Below, piece after piece: positions 26,700-35,784 of a stretch of DNA of 64,000 nt. How positions within the stretch are numbered: the first letter of the stretch is position 1; the number at the start of each line of letters is the position of its first letter. The position numbers and the translations under genes were made by a program. Below the pieces are notes generated by a model. It ran no database searches. It was not told the DNA's origin and was given only the letters and a program-made list of their open reading frames with translations. The DNA is taken from NCBI RefSeq assembly GCF_026537325.1, contig NZ_JAFNMJ010000005.1:87399-151398 (forward strand). The letters are read 5' to 3'. Source of the DNA: Bifidobacterium sp. B4142. GTDB taxonomy: Bacteria > Actinomycetota > Actinomycetes > Actinomycetales > Bifidobacteriaceae.

Positions 26700-27110
26700 A
26701 CCTGTTTTACTGAATCACTTTTCTCCGAACTGACTTCAATTGAACTTGCCATGTGCGAAAGACAGCAGATGGTTAACTCGGGCACAGACCGAGGAACGAG
26801 GGAGACGATTAGACAAGTGCGGCCACCCCTCTGTTCAATCAGCATGGTTTGAACTCCTCTCCAAAGTGAGCATCCATTCGCCAGGTCTAAGAGAAAAATC
26901 CAAACCTTTTAGAACAGCGACTTGGCCGCCGTGTTTACCCGGATCATTCCTGCCCGCGTCTGAGAAGGAAACCGTCCTGGACTCCTCTCCTATAAATTCC
27001 GTTAGCGAATTGTCGAAGTTTAGCTCAACCTCGCTCGCAGGTGGCCCCTTATCTAAAAGCGATTTGGCCCACACCTTCCATAGTGTCGGGCTGTGCCCCC
27101 ACGCCACCGC
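26700..27110 (-). pseudogene. Decayed, internally deleted copy of the ABC half-transporter at 28422-30176
   Basis: Two pieces in different frames match the intact paralogue. The upstream piece (27107 down to about 26860) reads 'LLDKGPPASEVEL', 'EFIGEESRTVSFSDAG', 'KHGGQVAVLKGLDFSLRPGE'. The downstream piece (26845 down to about 26710) reads 'LIEQRGGRTCLIVS' and DNA similarity then continues through the paralogue's last 25 codons. The roughly 120 residues from Walker A to Walker B are missing. Stops and frameshifts confirm it is dead. Confidence 0.85.
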
Positions 27111-27408
27111 TAGATTGGTTTATCCACAGCACTGACCCAACCCGCAGTGCGGAGCAGACTGGACACTATGGCAGAAAAGCAGGAAAATCAGCCAAGAATC
27201 GACTGGGCATGTGGCCAAAACGCCGGGGACCACGCTCATCATCGAAAACGGAAGCACCTGGCAAGTGGGTATTCGACATGAGCCTTCCCAGAACGCGCAT
27301 ATGCAGCGGACCTTAATAAGACTGGTCTGTTGCACAACCAGTGTTGTATTTAATTGCCTGGTAAGAGCCAGGCAGGAATGGCTGGACCTTTCGCGTTCAC
27401 GGAAGAGA

Positions 27409-27434
27409 GCAGCCCACCCTGTTGGACGGGCTGC
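27409..27434 (-). terminator. Hairpin after the small membrane-protein ORF
   Basis: GCAGCCC (27409-27415) and GGGCTGC (27428-27434) form a 7-bp stem starting just 8 bases beyond the stop of the 27442-27612 ORF on the minus strand. No T-run, so a weak call. Confidence 0.45.
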
Positions 27435-27441
27435 CTGGACA

Positions 27442-27612
27442 TCACCGCTTCCTGTGCCACACGTCATACAGGACTGCACACGCCATCATGACCAGACACA
27501 TCAGCCAAGCAGCGTACGAATCCATCCTGCCCGCGAGCGCTGGGACACCCACGAGAGCAGCAGCCATGAAGTACGATCCGCGACCGTCCTTGTTTGGATT
27601 ACCATTAGGCAT
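27442..27612 (-). CDS. Small two-helix membrane protein, unknown
   Basis: A 56-residue ORF starting MPNGNPNKDG with GAGGTGG seven bases upstream. After a polar N-terminus it has two hydrophobic segments ('SYFMAAALVGVPALAG' and 'AAWLMCLVMMACAVLYDVW') and a basic tail (HRKR). The strong ribosome site and membrane pattern support a real gene. The frame is open to 27687, but the upstream start lacks a ribosome site. I do not recognise the family. It lies in AT-rich accessory DNA between a dead ABC gene and an orphan terminator. Confidence 0.55.
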   Translation of the reverse strand: MPNGNPNKDGRGSYFMAAALVGVPALAGRMDSYAAWLMCLVMMACAVLYDVWHRKR

Positions 27613-27861
27613 CCAAACCACCTCGGTATATTGATAGAACAGCCAACCCGGATGAGCTGGCGGCCGCCATCTCCGCATCACCGGCATGGCGACTATCTGA
27701 TTTTATCCCATGATGAACTTCTTCGGTCGTCGACGGCGATATGATGGGGTTTGTCGGGAGACGGCAGCATCACCCGGTAGATATAAGAGGTAAGGATAAA
27801 TTCTTTTAGCATCTGCTGGTGCCGTACCCGATTGGGCCGTTTGGGGTCCATTGATAGAACG

Positions 27862-27895
27862 AAGGCCGATAGCTATTGCGCTGTCGGCCTTTTCC
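27862..27895 (+). terminator. Orphan + strand intrinsic terminator
   Basis: Stem AAGGCCGATAGC (27862-27873) with GCTGTCGGCCTT (27880-27891), one mismatch, followed by TTTTCC. No + strand gene ends just before it, so it may close a small RNA or a lost gene. The 11-mer ATTGATAGAAC occurs just upstream of it and again near 27630. Confidence 0.65.
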
Positions 27896-28021
27896 TATAC
27901 AGATAGGCTATCTTCGGATGACCCTGCTCAGCTAATATCTTTACCTGGCGGTCAGTCCAAAAAAGATGGCCACAACTCCAACAACTAATCGGCGATGTTA
28001 CCCATCCATTCGAGGTGTGTA

Positions 28022-28126
28022 ATGGAGACGATGGCAATCTTCTACTCTATGAGGAAAGCCACTGTCAGCTATGAAGATATGAACCCTGAGGCGGCTCTTC
28101 CGGTTATGGCATACACAACAAATTGA
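28022..28126 (+). CDS. Possible 34-residue peptide ORF
   Basis: ATG at 28022 with GAGGTG seven bases upstream; it starts METMAIFYSMRK and ends at TGA 28126. It is hydrophilic to mildly hydrophobic, with no recognised motif. It lies about 300 bases beyond the 3' end of an ABC half-transporter pair and could be a peptide gene or a chance ORF. Nothing else is seen between 28127 and 28421. Confidence 0.3.
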   Translation: METMAIFYSMRKATVSYEDMNPEAALPVMAYTTN

Positions 28127-28421
28127 GCAGTTCCCCTTCTGGCATCTAGTAACTTTTGCGACTCGCTGGCATCATCTTTTAAAGAGTTATCGCATTCTAG
28201 CGTTCCTATGCAGTCTACAGACAGACTGTCGGTTGACCACTGTTACATACGTTTGGCATAGCATATAGACCTATCCCGCTAGATTTCCTAACTCGATACA
28301 GCTAAAAGTCAGCAAATTATAACGAAATCATGTGTTGCCATACCTCTCAATCAGCTATTCACCTGACAAGGCTAGAGATTCTTCAGAAGCAATAGCAGCA
28401 GAACACGAACTTCTCTCATCT

Positions 28422-30176
28422 CTATCCTACCGCGCACGACATGGCATCTTTCTCCTCAACTAGTTTGCCGTCTCGCAGCGTCAGCAACCGGTCAACCCTG
28501 GCAAGGACCGAGGGACGATGAGAGACGATCAGACAGGTACGGTCGCCCTTCCGCTCGATCAGCCTGGTCAAGACCCGGCCCTCGAGGAGAGCATCCATAT
28601 TGCTGGTGGGCTCATCCAGAAGCATGAATGGCGCCGAGCTCAAAAAGGCGCGAGCCAGAGCCACCCTTTGCCGCTGTCCATCGGACAGGTCCGAGCCGTT
28701 GTCAGCAAGCAGATGATCCAAGCCGTCAGGCAGCTGGTCGATCAGATCATCCAGGCAGGCATCATGAGCTGCCTTCTCAATATCTTCTCTGCTGGCATCG
28801 GGCCGGGCCAGAGCGATGTTATCCGCCAAAGTAAGGCTAAATATATAGGTATCTTGACTCACCAAAGCCTGCTGGGCACGCAGGTCGACAGTGTGAATCG
28901 TCTCGATAGGCAGACCGGAAACCGTCAGATCCCCACCACTGCGCTCCTGGAACCGCATCAGCAGATCGATCAAGGTAGACTTGCCAGCTCCGTTGGCGCC
29001 TTGGATGCCGATCAGCTCGCCAGGCTTGATGGAAAGATCCAGACCGTCCAAAACCGAGATTCGGCCACCATGTTCACCTGAGTCAGTCTTGCCCGTGTCA
29101 GTCTTGCCAGCGTAGGAGAAGGAGACGGCCTTGGCCTCCTCTCCAGTGAACTCCGCCAGGGGATCCCCATGACCGGATTCCACCTCACGTACAGGCGGCT
29201 CCTTATCCAGAAGCGAGAAGACCCGTCGAGCCGCGGCCAAGGTGGGCTGCAGGCCGGCGCCTAGCCGGGCCACAGGTATCAAGGGAGCGAAGGAAGAGAG
29301 GAAGCCGACCAGTCCGATCATTCCCCGTGCAGGATTCACCAACCCTGCCGAACCTAGGTGGCAGGCCATCAATGTGAAGACTCCAGCGCAGATCAGAGTG
29401 ACCACGTTGGTGACCAGATCGTTGGCAATAGTCCGCCCAGAGGTACGGCCCCGCGCATCCAACATCTGGCCCGTAGCGGCTCCCACCCGGCGACGGGTAT
29501 TCCCCAGAGCGCCCAACCCCGCCAGCTCTGTGCGGCCCTGCAGAGTCTCCAGAAGAAGGGAATGCAAATTGGCTTGGGCCGTCCGCTCCTGCATGGCTAC
29601 CTTGAAGGTGGGTCTTGCGCTCAGGATGGGGATGAGCAGACCGACGATGAGGTAGGAGATCACGGCGGCCAGGCCCATCCAGGGCGAGAGCCAGGTGAGC
29701 AGGGCCAGGTTGGCCAAGGAAGTCACCAGAGCGATGGCGATGGGTGAAAGGGTGTGGGCGTAGAAAATCTCCAGCAACTCGATGTCATTGGTGATCACCG
29801 TCACCATGTCTCCGCGCGCCTGGTCGCGCAGACCGGCCGGGGCCAGGGACCGCATCTTGTCGAAGACCGTCGTGCGGATGTCGCGGAGCATGCTGAAGGC
29901 CATCTCATGGTTGCAGTACTGCTCCCCATAGGCCATGACCCCCCGGCTGAGGGCGGTCAGGACCGCCACCAAGGCCCAGAGGACCCACTGGCCATTCAGC
30001 GGCGGCCAGTCAGCAACCAGGCCGATCAGGGCCGCAGCGGCTGCCATCATGCTCCAGACCGCAAAGAGGTGGCCCAGGCTGCCGCAGAGGATGGCCTTGC
30101 CCTCCGTGCCGGCCAGAGGCTTCATCAGCCGGGCCATGCGGCGCATCATCACCAGGTTGCCGGTCGTCTGCTGCAT
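28422..30176 (-). CDS. Exporter-fold ABC half-transporter (second of a pair)
   Basis: 584 residues: a six-helix transmembrane domain (about 15-310), then an ABC domain with Walker A 'GANGAGKST', signature 'LSDGQRQRVALARA', Walker B 'FMLLDEPTSNMD' and a switch His in 'VSHRPS'. The start MQQTTG at 30176 has GGGGAGTGA upstream, which overlaps the stop of the partner gene. It almost certainly forms a heterodimer with that partner. The pair is divergent from a complete ECF transporter. Similar pairs include siderophore importers (YbtPQ/IrtAB type) as well as drug or peptide exporters. Substrate unknown. A decayed copy lies downstream at 26.7-27.1 kb. Confidence 0.85.
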   Translation of the reverse strand: MQQTTGNLVMMRRMARLMKPLAGTEGKAILCGSLGHLFAVWSMMAAAAALIGLVADWPPLNGQWVLWALVAVLTALSRGVMAYGEQYCNHEMAFSMLRDIRTTVFDKMRSLAPAGLRDQARGDMVTVITNDIELLEIFYAHTLSPIAIALVTSLANLALLTWLSPWMGLAAVISYLIVGLLIPILSARPTFKVAMQERTAQANLHSLLLETLQGRTELAGLGALGNTRRRVGAATGQMLDARGRTSGRTIANDLVTNVVTLICAGVFTLMACHLGSAGLVNPARGMIGLVGFLSSFAPLIPVARLGAGLQPTLAAARRVFSLLDKEPPVREVESGHGDPLAEFTGEEAKAVSFSYAGKTDTGKTDSGEHGGRISVLDGLDLSIKPGELIGIQGANGAGKSTLIDLLMRFQERSGGDLTVSGLPIETIHTVDLRAQQALVSQDTYIFSLTLADNIALARPDASREDIEKAAHDACLDDLIDQLPDGLDHLLADNGSDLSDGQRQRVALARAFLSSAPFMLLDEPTSNMDALLEGRVLTRLIERKGDRTCLIVSHRPSVLARVDRLLTLRDGKLVEEKDAMSCAVG

Positions 30177-30180
30177 GCTG

Positions 30181-31965
30181 TCACTCCCCGTCCTCATACT
30201 GGGCCTGCTCCTTCCACTGGGCCGCAAATCCGCCCCCGGCATCCATCAGCTCACGGAAACCGCCGCTCTCCGCCAGACGGCCCCCCTGCAAGAAAAGGAT
30301 GCAATCGGCATTGCGGACCCCGGCCAGGCGGTGGGTGATGGTCAGGACCAGGGACTCCTTGCCCAGCGCGTCCATCAGAGCAGCCAAGGTAACGTCATGC
30401 TCGCGGTCAACGGCGCTGGTGGCCTCATCGAAGATGTAAACAGAGGAACGCCGCAGGAGCCCGCGTGCAATGGACAGCCGCTGGCGCTGCCCTCCGGAGA
30501 GGTTGCCTCCCTCAGGGTCGATGGGAGCGTCCAGCCCGCCCTTGCCTTGGACAAGACCGGTCAGACCGACCTTGTCCAACGCGTCCAGCAGCTCACCATC
30601 CGAGTAGCCCAGTCCGGCCGGATCGAGATTCGACCTGACGGTTCCGGTGAAGAGGTGGTCGGTTCCCCGAACCACGGTCTGCAGGCCAACCAGGTCCTCA
30701 CGTGACAGATCGCTGATTTTGCGTCTTCCAATAGACAGTTCTCCGGTATACCTCTGAAGGCGCCCGGACAGCAGGCCCGCCAGGGTGCTCTTGCCGGAGC
30801 CCGAAGCGCCGACCAGGCCCACATGCCCCTTGGCCGGGAGATCGAAGTTCAGATTGGTCAGAGCCTGGAAGCCGTCAGGATAGGTGTAGGTCAGATTGCG
30901 AGCGCGGATGCCCAGCGCACCGGCAGATCCCGATGCAGGCCCTGGGACAGCGTCCGAGGCGTATTGCGGAGGCGCCGACTCCCTGTCACCCCCCTGCCGT
31001 GCCTGGAGAATGTTGTCGATGGCCTTGCCCTGCTTAATGGCGACCATGCCGGAATGCATCATGTAGACCAGCTGCCGCTCGGGCGCAAAGAGCCGAACCC
31101 CGGCCAGGGCGACGACCAGGCAGGATAGCACTCGAGAGGACCCGCCTTGCCCAATCAGGACTGTGGCTGCAACCGCCAGAATGAGGCTGGCGTAGATGAC
31201 CGCGTCAGCCTTGATCAGCGAGCGCAGCTGCCCGCCCAGGACCCCCATGGTTATCCGGCGGAACCCCTCGGACTCCTCGGCCAGATCATCAGCCTGCCGC
31301 TGGTCCGCTCCAAAGATCTTCAACGTGCTGAGCCCCCTCAGGGCATGCTCGAAGTGGACGCCGACCTTGTCGTACTTGCGCAGCTGGCCCAGCTGCACTT
31401 TGATGTTCTCGCCCATGGTCGGCTTGGAGGCCAGGGGCAGGGCCACCATGCCGATCACGACGATCCCCGCAGCCAGCGGGCTGACGGGCAGGAGGACGGC
31501 CAGAGCCACGACCAACATCAAGGCAGTCTGGACCAGGGCCGGAATGTAGGCCGTAAAGTAGGAGACGACCGACTTGACCCCCTCGGTCGAAAGCCTGGCC
31601 AGGGTTTGCGCCGGAACGTCCAGGTCGTTCTCCTGCCCATTGGGGTCGAACACGGATAGGTACAGGGCCTGGGAGAGCGCCTTGCCCATCCCATCGGCCA
31701 GACTAGCGCTGACGGATCTGGCGACCGCCTGAGTCAGGAACCGAACCAGAATCAGCCCGCCTATCAAGACGGCCAGAGGCCTAGGCCGACCGGGCACCCA
31801 AGCAAGGGTATGGGGAACAGCCAGTCCAAGGGAACGGCCCACGGCCGTGATGGCCACCGACAGGAGGAGGACCTCCACCAGCGCGCCGAGCGTCTGCAGG
31901 AGAGCCAGCAGAAGGCTGGCACCCATCCTGGCTCCTGGCAGATGGAGTAGTCGCTTGCTGATCAT
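30181..31965 (-). CDS. Exporter-fold ABC half-transporter (first of a pair)
   Basis: 594 residues: a six-helix domain (about 10-300), then an ABC domain with Walker A 'GASGSGKSTLAG', signature 'LSGGQRQRLSIARG', Walker B 'VYIFDEATSAVD' and His in 'TITHRLAG'. The site AAGAAGGA precedes the ATG. Four bases separate its stop from the start of its partner, so the two are co-translated. It has a consensus catalytic site. It is divergent from the ECF genes with about 240 bases of shared control region between. No regulator gene is next to them. Confidence 0.86.
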   Translation of the reverse strand: MISKRLLHLPGARMGASLLLALLQTLGALVEVLLLSVAITAVGRSLGLAVPHTLAWVPGRPRPLAVLIGGLILVRFLTQAVARSVSASLADGMGKALSQALYLSVFDPNGQENDLDVPAQTLARLSTEGVKSVVSYFTAYIPALVQTALMLVVALAVLLPVSPLAAGIVVIGMVALPLASKPTMGENIKVQLGQLRKYDKVGVHFEHALRGLSTLKIFGADQRQADDLAEESEGFRRITMGVLGGQLRSLIKADAVIYASLILAVAATVLIGQGGSSRVLSCLVVALAGVRLFAPERQLVYMMHSGMVAIKQGKAIDNILQARQGGDRESAPPQYASDAVPGPASGSAGALGIRARNLTYTYPDGFQALTNLNFDLPAKGHVGLVGASGSGKSTLAGLLSGRLQRYTGELSIGRRKISDLSREDLVGLQTVVRGTDHLFTGTVRSNLDPAGLGYSDGELLDALDKVGLTGLVQGKGGLDAPIDPEGGNLSGGQRQRLSIARGLLRRSSVYIFDEATSAVDREHDVTLAALMDALGKESLVLTITHRLAGVRNADCILFLQGGRLAESGGFRELMDAGGGFAAQWKEQAQYEDGE

Positions 31966-32205
31966 GCCTGTCCTTCTTGCTGCCTTTCTGATACACCCCT
32001 CTCAGTGGACCCTAGCAAAATCCCCGTGCACCAGGCAATACCCCCGGTATGAAGCCCTGGCAGGGGTCATGAAAAAATATCATTTACTTTCCGCCCCTGG
32101 CTCCCCTAGACTTGAATGCAGAACCTGACATCTGCTGATATGGCCTCACCTGGGCATGCCAACCCACGGACTGAGCGCCCGCCACCCGGATGGGAGCGAT
32201 CCTTC

Positions 32206-32814
32206 ATGAAAGCACTCAAGACGAAAGACCTGGTCAACGTCGGCATTTTCACAGCCCTCTACTTCGTCAGCATGGCGGTAGGCAACTTCATCACCGTCTT
32301 TCTGGCGGGCTTGGTCATGCCCGGCCTCTCCTCCCTCTTCATTCCCACTGTGGTGGGGCTGGTCTCTGGTCCGGTCTACATGCTGATGATCCGCCGGGTG
32401 CCCAGGTTCGGGGCCATCACTATCGTCGGCGTCATCATGGGCCTCTTTCTGCTGGTCTTCGGCCACTTCGCCCTCTCCTTCATCCCCTACGCCTTCTGCG
32501 GCCTGCTGGCCGATCTGGTTCAGTCCTCGCTCAGGGAGAGCCGTCCCAACCTGGCTCGCTGCCTGAGTTACGTCATCCTCACCTTCGGCTGCACCGGCCC
32601 CGTCCTGCCCCTCTGGTTCATGAAAGACGCCTACGTGGCCAGCCTGGTCCGCCGCGGCAAGAGCCAGGAGTACATCAACGGGGTCTTCGCACCCATCACC
32701 GGAGCCACCTTCCTGGTCTGCATACTGGCCACCCTGGTCGGCGCCCTGCTCGGGGCATGGATAGGCGCCAGGATCGTCGACAGGCATTTCAACCGGATAC
32801 CTGCCAAGCAATGA
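32206..32814 (+). CDS. ECF transporter S component (MptS/Trep_Strep type)
   Basis: A 202-residue integral membrane protein with about six helices, the substrate-binding subunit of an ECF importer. The start MKALKTKDLVNVGIF (GGGAG upstream) and the segment 'FIPTVVGLVSGPVYMLMI' resemble the Trep_Strep (TIGR02185-like) S components. It is followed by T and fused A1A2 genes with overlaps of 4 and 23 bases, so this is a dedicated (group I) ECF system. The substrate is unknown; relatives of this S-type have been linked to heme or metal uptake. The 240-base upstream region holds a hairpin (32031-32060) with an ATACC-CCC-GGTAT core, which may be regulatory. Confidence 0.83.
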   Translation: MKALKTKDLVNVGIFTALYFVSMAVGNFITVFLAGLVMPGLSSLFIPTVVGLVSGPVYMLMIRRVPRFGAITIVGVIMGLFLLVFGHFALSFIPYAFCGLLADLVQSSLRESRPNLARCLSYVILTFGCTGPVLPLWFMKDAYVASLVRRGKSQEYINGVFAPITGATFLVCILATLVGALLGAWIGARIVDRHFNRIPAKQ

Positions 32815-33509
32815 GGCCTATCTCCATCTACACCAGATTCCTGCTGGTCATCTTCGCCAACGCCCTTATTTTCCTCACCCTGCCCACCCCGCTGGTCCTG
32901 GCCATCAACATCTACTTCTGCAGCTTCCAGGTCATCGTGGGCAGGGTGAGGAAGGGCCAGGCCTGGCTTCTGGTCTGCCTGGTCTTCGCCCTGGGCGCCT
33001 CCCTGGCCATGGTTTTTCCAGAGAATCTGCCGGGGCATTACCTGCTCTTCCTCTTCGTCGGCGTAGGCAGGGTTCTTCCCCTGGTGCTGGTGGCGGCCTT
33101 CATGATGGGTACCACCAAGGTCTCGGAGCTGGTCTACCTGATGCGCAAGATTCACGCCCCCCAGTGGCTGGTCATCCCCGTCAGCGTCCTATTCCGCTTC
33201 TTCCCGACCGTCAGGCACGACTATGCCCAGATCAGACGGGCCATGAAGTTCAGGGGGATCGCCGTCACCACCGGCGACATGGTCCGGCACCCGATGCGGA
33301 CCATGGAGTACATCTACGTTCCCCTGCTCAACAACGCCACCAACGTGGCCTCCGACCTGACCTCAGCCGCCCTGACCAGGGGGATTGGCGACCCCGGTCC
33401 CAAGACCTCCATCCAACGGATTGTCTTCACCAGACTGGATGCGCTCATGTGCGCCCTGGGCCTGGTCCTTATGGGATGTGGAGCCTATGTTGCAATGTTC
33501 CAGGCTTAG
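32811..33509 (+). CDS. ecfT: ECF transporter T component
   Basis: A 232-residue transmembrane protein whose ATG overlaps the S-gene stop (ATGA). It has about five or six helices and a coupling-helix motif with 'IRRAMKFRGIAV' near residue 145, equivalent to the ARG coupling motif that contacts the ATPases. It links the S component to the ATP-driven A subunits. The gene overlaps the next one by 23 bases, which suggests coupled translation. Confidence 0.88.
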   Translation: MRPISIYTRFLLVIFANALIFLTLPTPLVLAINIYFCSFQVIVGRVRKGQAWLLVCLVFALGASLAMVFPENLPGHYLLFLFVGVGRVLPLVLVAAFMMGTTKVSELVYLMRKIHAPQWLVIPVSVLFRFFPTVRHDYAQIRRAMKFRGIAVTTGDMVRHPMRTMEYIYVPLLNNATNVASDLTSAALTRGIGDPGPKTSIQRIVFTRLDALMCALGLVLMGCGAYVAMFQA

Positions 33510-34938
33510 CTTCACCTACGAGGACGCCAGCCAGCCATCCCTCAAGGAGGTCTCCTGCCGGATGGGACAGGGCCGGCTAACCGTGGTCACCGGGCCGAGC
33601 GGATGCGGCAAGACCACCCTGTCCAGGGTCATCAACGGCCTGATTCCCGAACTCTACGAGGGCAAGCTGGAGGGCGAGTGCCTGATCGGGGGCGAACCCA
33701 CCACGGCCCGGCCCATCTACCGGCTTTCGGAGCAGGTGGGATCGGTCTTCCAGAATCCCAAGACCCAGTTCTTCACCACCGACGTCCGCAGCGAGTTGGC
33801 CTTTCCCCTGGAGAACACCGGGGTTCAGCCGGAGGCCATCCAGGAGCGTATAGACCAGGTGGCCGACCTCTTCGGCATCACCCAGCTCTTGGATCGGGAC
33901 ATCTTTTCCCTGTCCGGGGGCGAAAAGCAGATGATCGCCATCGCCTCCTCCTGCATGATGGACCCACAGATTCTGGTCCTGGACGAGCCCTCCGGCAATC
34001 TGGATGTTGAAGCGGTGGCCAGCCTGGCGCGGATCCTGGGCCGCTTGAAGGACCGGGGCCTGACCATGGTACTGATCGAGCATCGCCTCTACTACCTGGA
34101 CGGGCTGGCCGACGACTTCCTGGTCATGAAAGACGGCAGGCTTACAGAGCACCTGACCCCAACCGCCATGAGGGGACTGGATGGCCCGAGTCGTCAGGCC
34201 AGGGGACTGCGGGCCCTGAACCTGGATGCGAACGAGGATGCGAGCGCCCCTGCCAGTGTCGCCACTGAGAAGACCCCCGACCTACTCCGGGTCAGGAATC
34301 TGACCTATGCCTACCACCACGACCAGGCTCCTGCCCTAAATGTGGACGACCTGACCCTGTCCAGCGAGGACGTCACCGGCATCATCGGCCGCAACGGAGC
34401 CGGCAAAAGCACCTTCGCCTCGGTCCTGACCGGTCTGCTCAAGCCTGGCGACAGGTCGGAGATCAGCCTGAACGGAACCAAGCAGACCGCCAGGGAGCGC
34501 GTCGAGGACTCCTACATGGTCTTCCAGGATGTCAACTACCAGCTCTTCAGCGAGACCGTCGAGGGCGAAATGCTCCTTGGGGCCAGACGAACCGATCTCT
34601 TCAGGGAAGTGGCACAAAAACTTGACCTGGAGCGGCTCCTGGGCCGGCACCCCAACACCCTTTCCGGCGGAGAGAAACAGCGAGTGGCCATCGCGGCCGC
34701 CATACTGTCGGGCAAACGCCTGGTGGTTCTGGACGAGCCAACCAGCGGCCTGGACCTGCTCCACATGAACCAGGTGACCGGGATGATCCGCTATATGCGC
34801 TCCCTGGGAGTCATGGTGATCGTCATCTCGCATGACCAGGAGTTCCTGGCACAGACCTGCCAACGGTTCATCACCTTCCGCCAGGGCAGACCGGTCAGGG
34901 ACAGCCGCAAACTGGGCAACCTCCTGCAAGCCCTCTGA
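33487..34938 (+). CDS. ECF transporter ATPase, fused A1-A2
   Basis: A 483-residue fusion of two ABC ATPases. The first has Walker A 'GPSGCGKTTL' (about 34), signature 'LSGGEKQMIAIA', Walker B 'ILVLDEPSGNLD'. The second has Walker A 'GRNGAGKSTF' (about 300), signature 'LSGGEKQRVAIAAA', Walker B 'LVVLDEPTSGLD'. Both sites look functional. It powers uptake through the T and S subunits just upstream. The start at ATG 33487 (GTGGAG upstream) lies inside the T gene; an in-frame start earlier at 33385 would overlap far more. Confidence 0.92.
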   Translation: MLQCSRLSFTYEDASQPSLKEVSCRMGQGRLTVVTGPSGCGKTTLSRVINGLIPELYEGKLEGECLIGGEPTTARPIYRLSEQVGSVFQNPKTQFFTTDVRSELAFPLENTGVQPEAIQERIDQVADLFGITQLLDRDIFSLSGGEKQMIAIASSCMMDPQILVLDEPSGNLDVEAVASLARILGRLKDRGLTMVLIEHRLYYLDGLADDFLVMKDGRLTEHLTPTAMRGLDGPSRQARGLRALNLDANEDASAPASVATEKTPDLLRVRNLTYAYHHDQAPALNVDDLTLSSEDVTGIIGRNGAGKSTFASVLTGLLKPGDRSEISLNGTKQTARERVEDSYMVFQDVNYQLFSETVEGEMLLGARRTDLFREVAQKLDLERLLGRHPNTLSGGEKQRVAIAAAILSGKRLVVLDEPTSGLDLLHMNQVTGMIRYMRSLGVMVIVISHDQEFLAQTCQRFITFRQGRPVRDSRKLGNLLQAL

Positions 34939-35080
34939 GCCCTTGCCGGGCCTGTGGACATGTTGCCGCCCGGCAGGCGGTTCTCCTGTGCCCCAGGCCC
35001 TACGAACGTATACAGTAGTGGGGAGCAGAGCATCGGGGGGCGTCCCTTGCGTCGGACGGCCAGGGTTACGAGAGGGCATG

Positions 35081-35782
35081 ATGGGCTATATCGACGTCAT
35101 TGGAGAAACGAAGCGGTATGCGACCGGCGAGACGACCATTGTGGCCAACAACGACGTCACCTTCTCCATCGAGAGAGGCGAGCTGGTGGTCATCCTCGGA
35201 GCCTCGGGGGCGGGCAAGTCGACTGTGCTCAACATCTTGGGCGGCATGGACACCTGCGACGAGGGCCAGGTGATCGTGGACGGGAAGGACATCGCCGGCT
35301 ATGACGCCCGGCAGCTGACCACCTACCGCCGCTATGACGTGGGCTTCGTCTTCCAGTTCTACAATCTGGTGGCCAACCTGACCGCCAGGGAGAATGTGGA
35401 GCTGGCTTCGGAGATCGTAGACAACGCTGCCGACCCGGTCCAGACCCTGATCGACGTAGGCCTGGGCGACCGGATCGACAACTTCCCTGCCCAGCTTTCC
35501 GGCGGCGAGCAACAGCGGGTGGCCATTGCACGGGCCGTAGCCAAGAACCCCAAGATCCTGCTCTGTGACGAACCCACCGGAGCCCTGGACTATCGGACCG
35601 GCAAGCAGGTGCTGCGCATCCTCCAGGACCAGTGCCGCCAGAAGGGCGCCACCGTGGTCATCGTCACCCACAACGCGGCCATCGCCCCCATCGCCGATAG
35701 GGTCATCCGCATGCACGACGCACGGGTCCAGGCCGTGCAGACCAACGACAGCCCCGAAGACATCGAAAACGTGGAGTGGTGA
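35081..35782 (+). CDS. ABC transporter ATPase, LolD/MacB type
   Basis: A 233-residue ATPase with Walker A '[12 protein letters not shown]', signature '[14 protein letters not shown]', Walker B '[12 protein letters not shown]' and 'VTHNAAIA'. This is the type that powers FtsX-like permeases, here the next gene, which starts two bases after the stop. The start is the second of two adjacent ATGs (35078, 35081), with AGAGGG at better distance. A weak hairpin (34944-34975) lies between it and the ECF genes. Such systems act mechanically on envelope substrates or expel antimicrobial compounds; which applies here is unknown. Confidence 0.92.
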   Translation: MGYIDVIGETKRYATGETTIVANNDVTFSIERGELVVILGASGAGKSTVLNILGGMDTCDEGQVIVDGKDIAGYDARQLTTYRRYDVGFVFQFYNLVANLTARENVELASEIVDNAADPVQTLIDVGLGDRIDNFPAQLSGGEQQRVAIARAVAKNPKILLCDEPTGALDYRTGKQVLRILQDQCRQKGATVVIVTHNAAIAPIADRVIRMHDARVQAVQTNDSPEDIENVEW

Positions 35783-35784
35783 GG

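Noticed and set aside
27120-27479. 119-codon minus-strand ORF upstream of the dead ABC gene
   Set aside because: Cys-rich translation without membrane or domain pattern and no ribosome site. A weak match to the ABC membrane region is possible but not convincing.
32031-32060. Possible riboswitch upstream of the ECF S gene
   Set aside because: Only one short hairpin is visible; no conserved core of a known riboswitch class (TPP, cobalamin, FMN, preQ1) was recognised.
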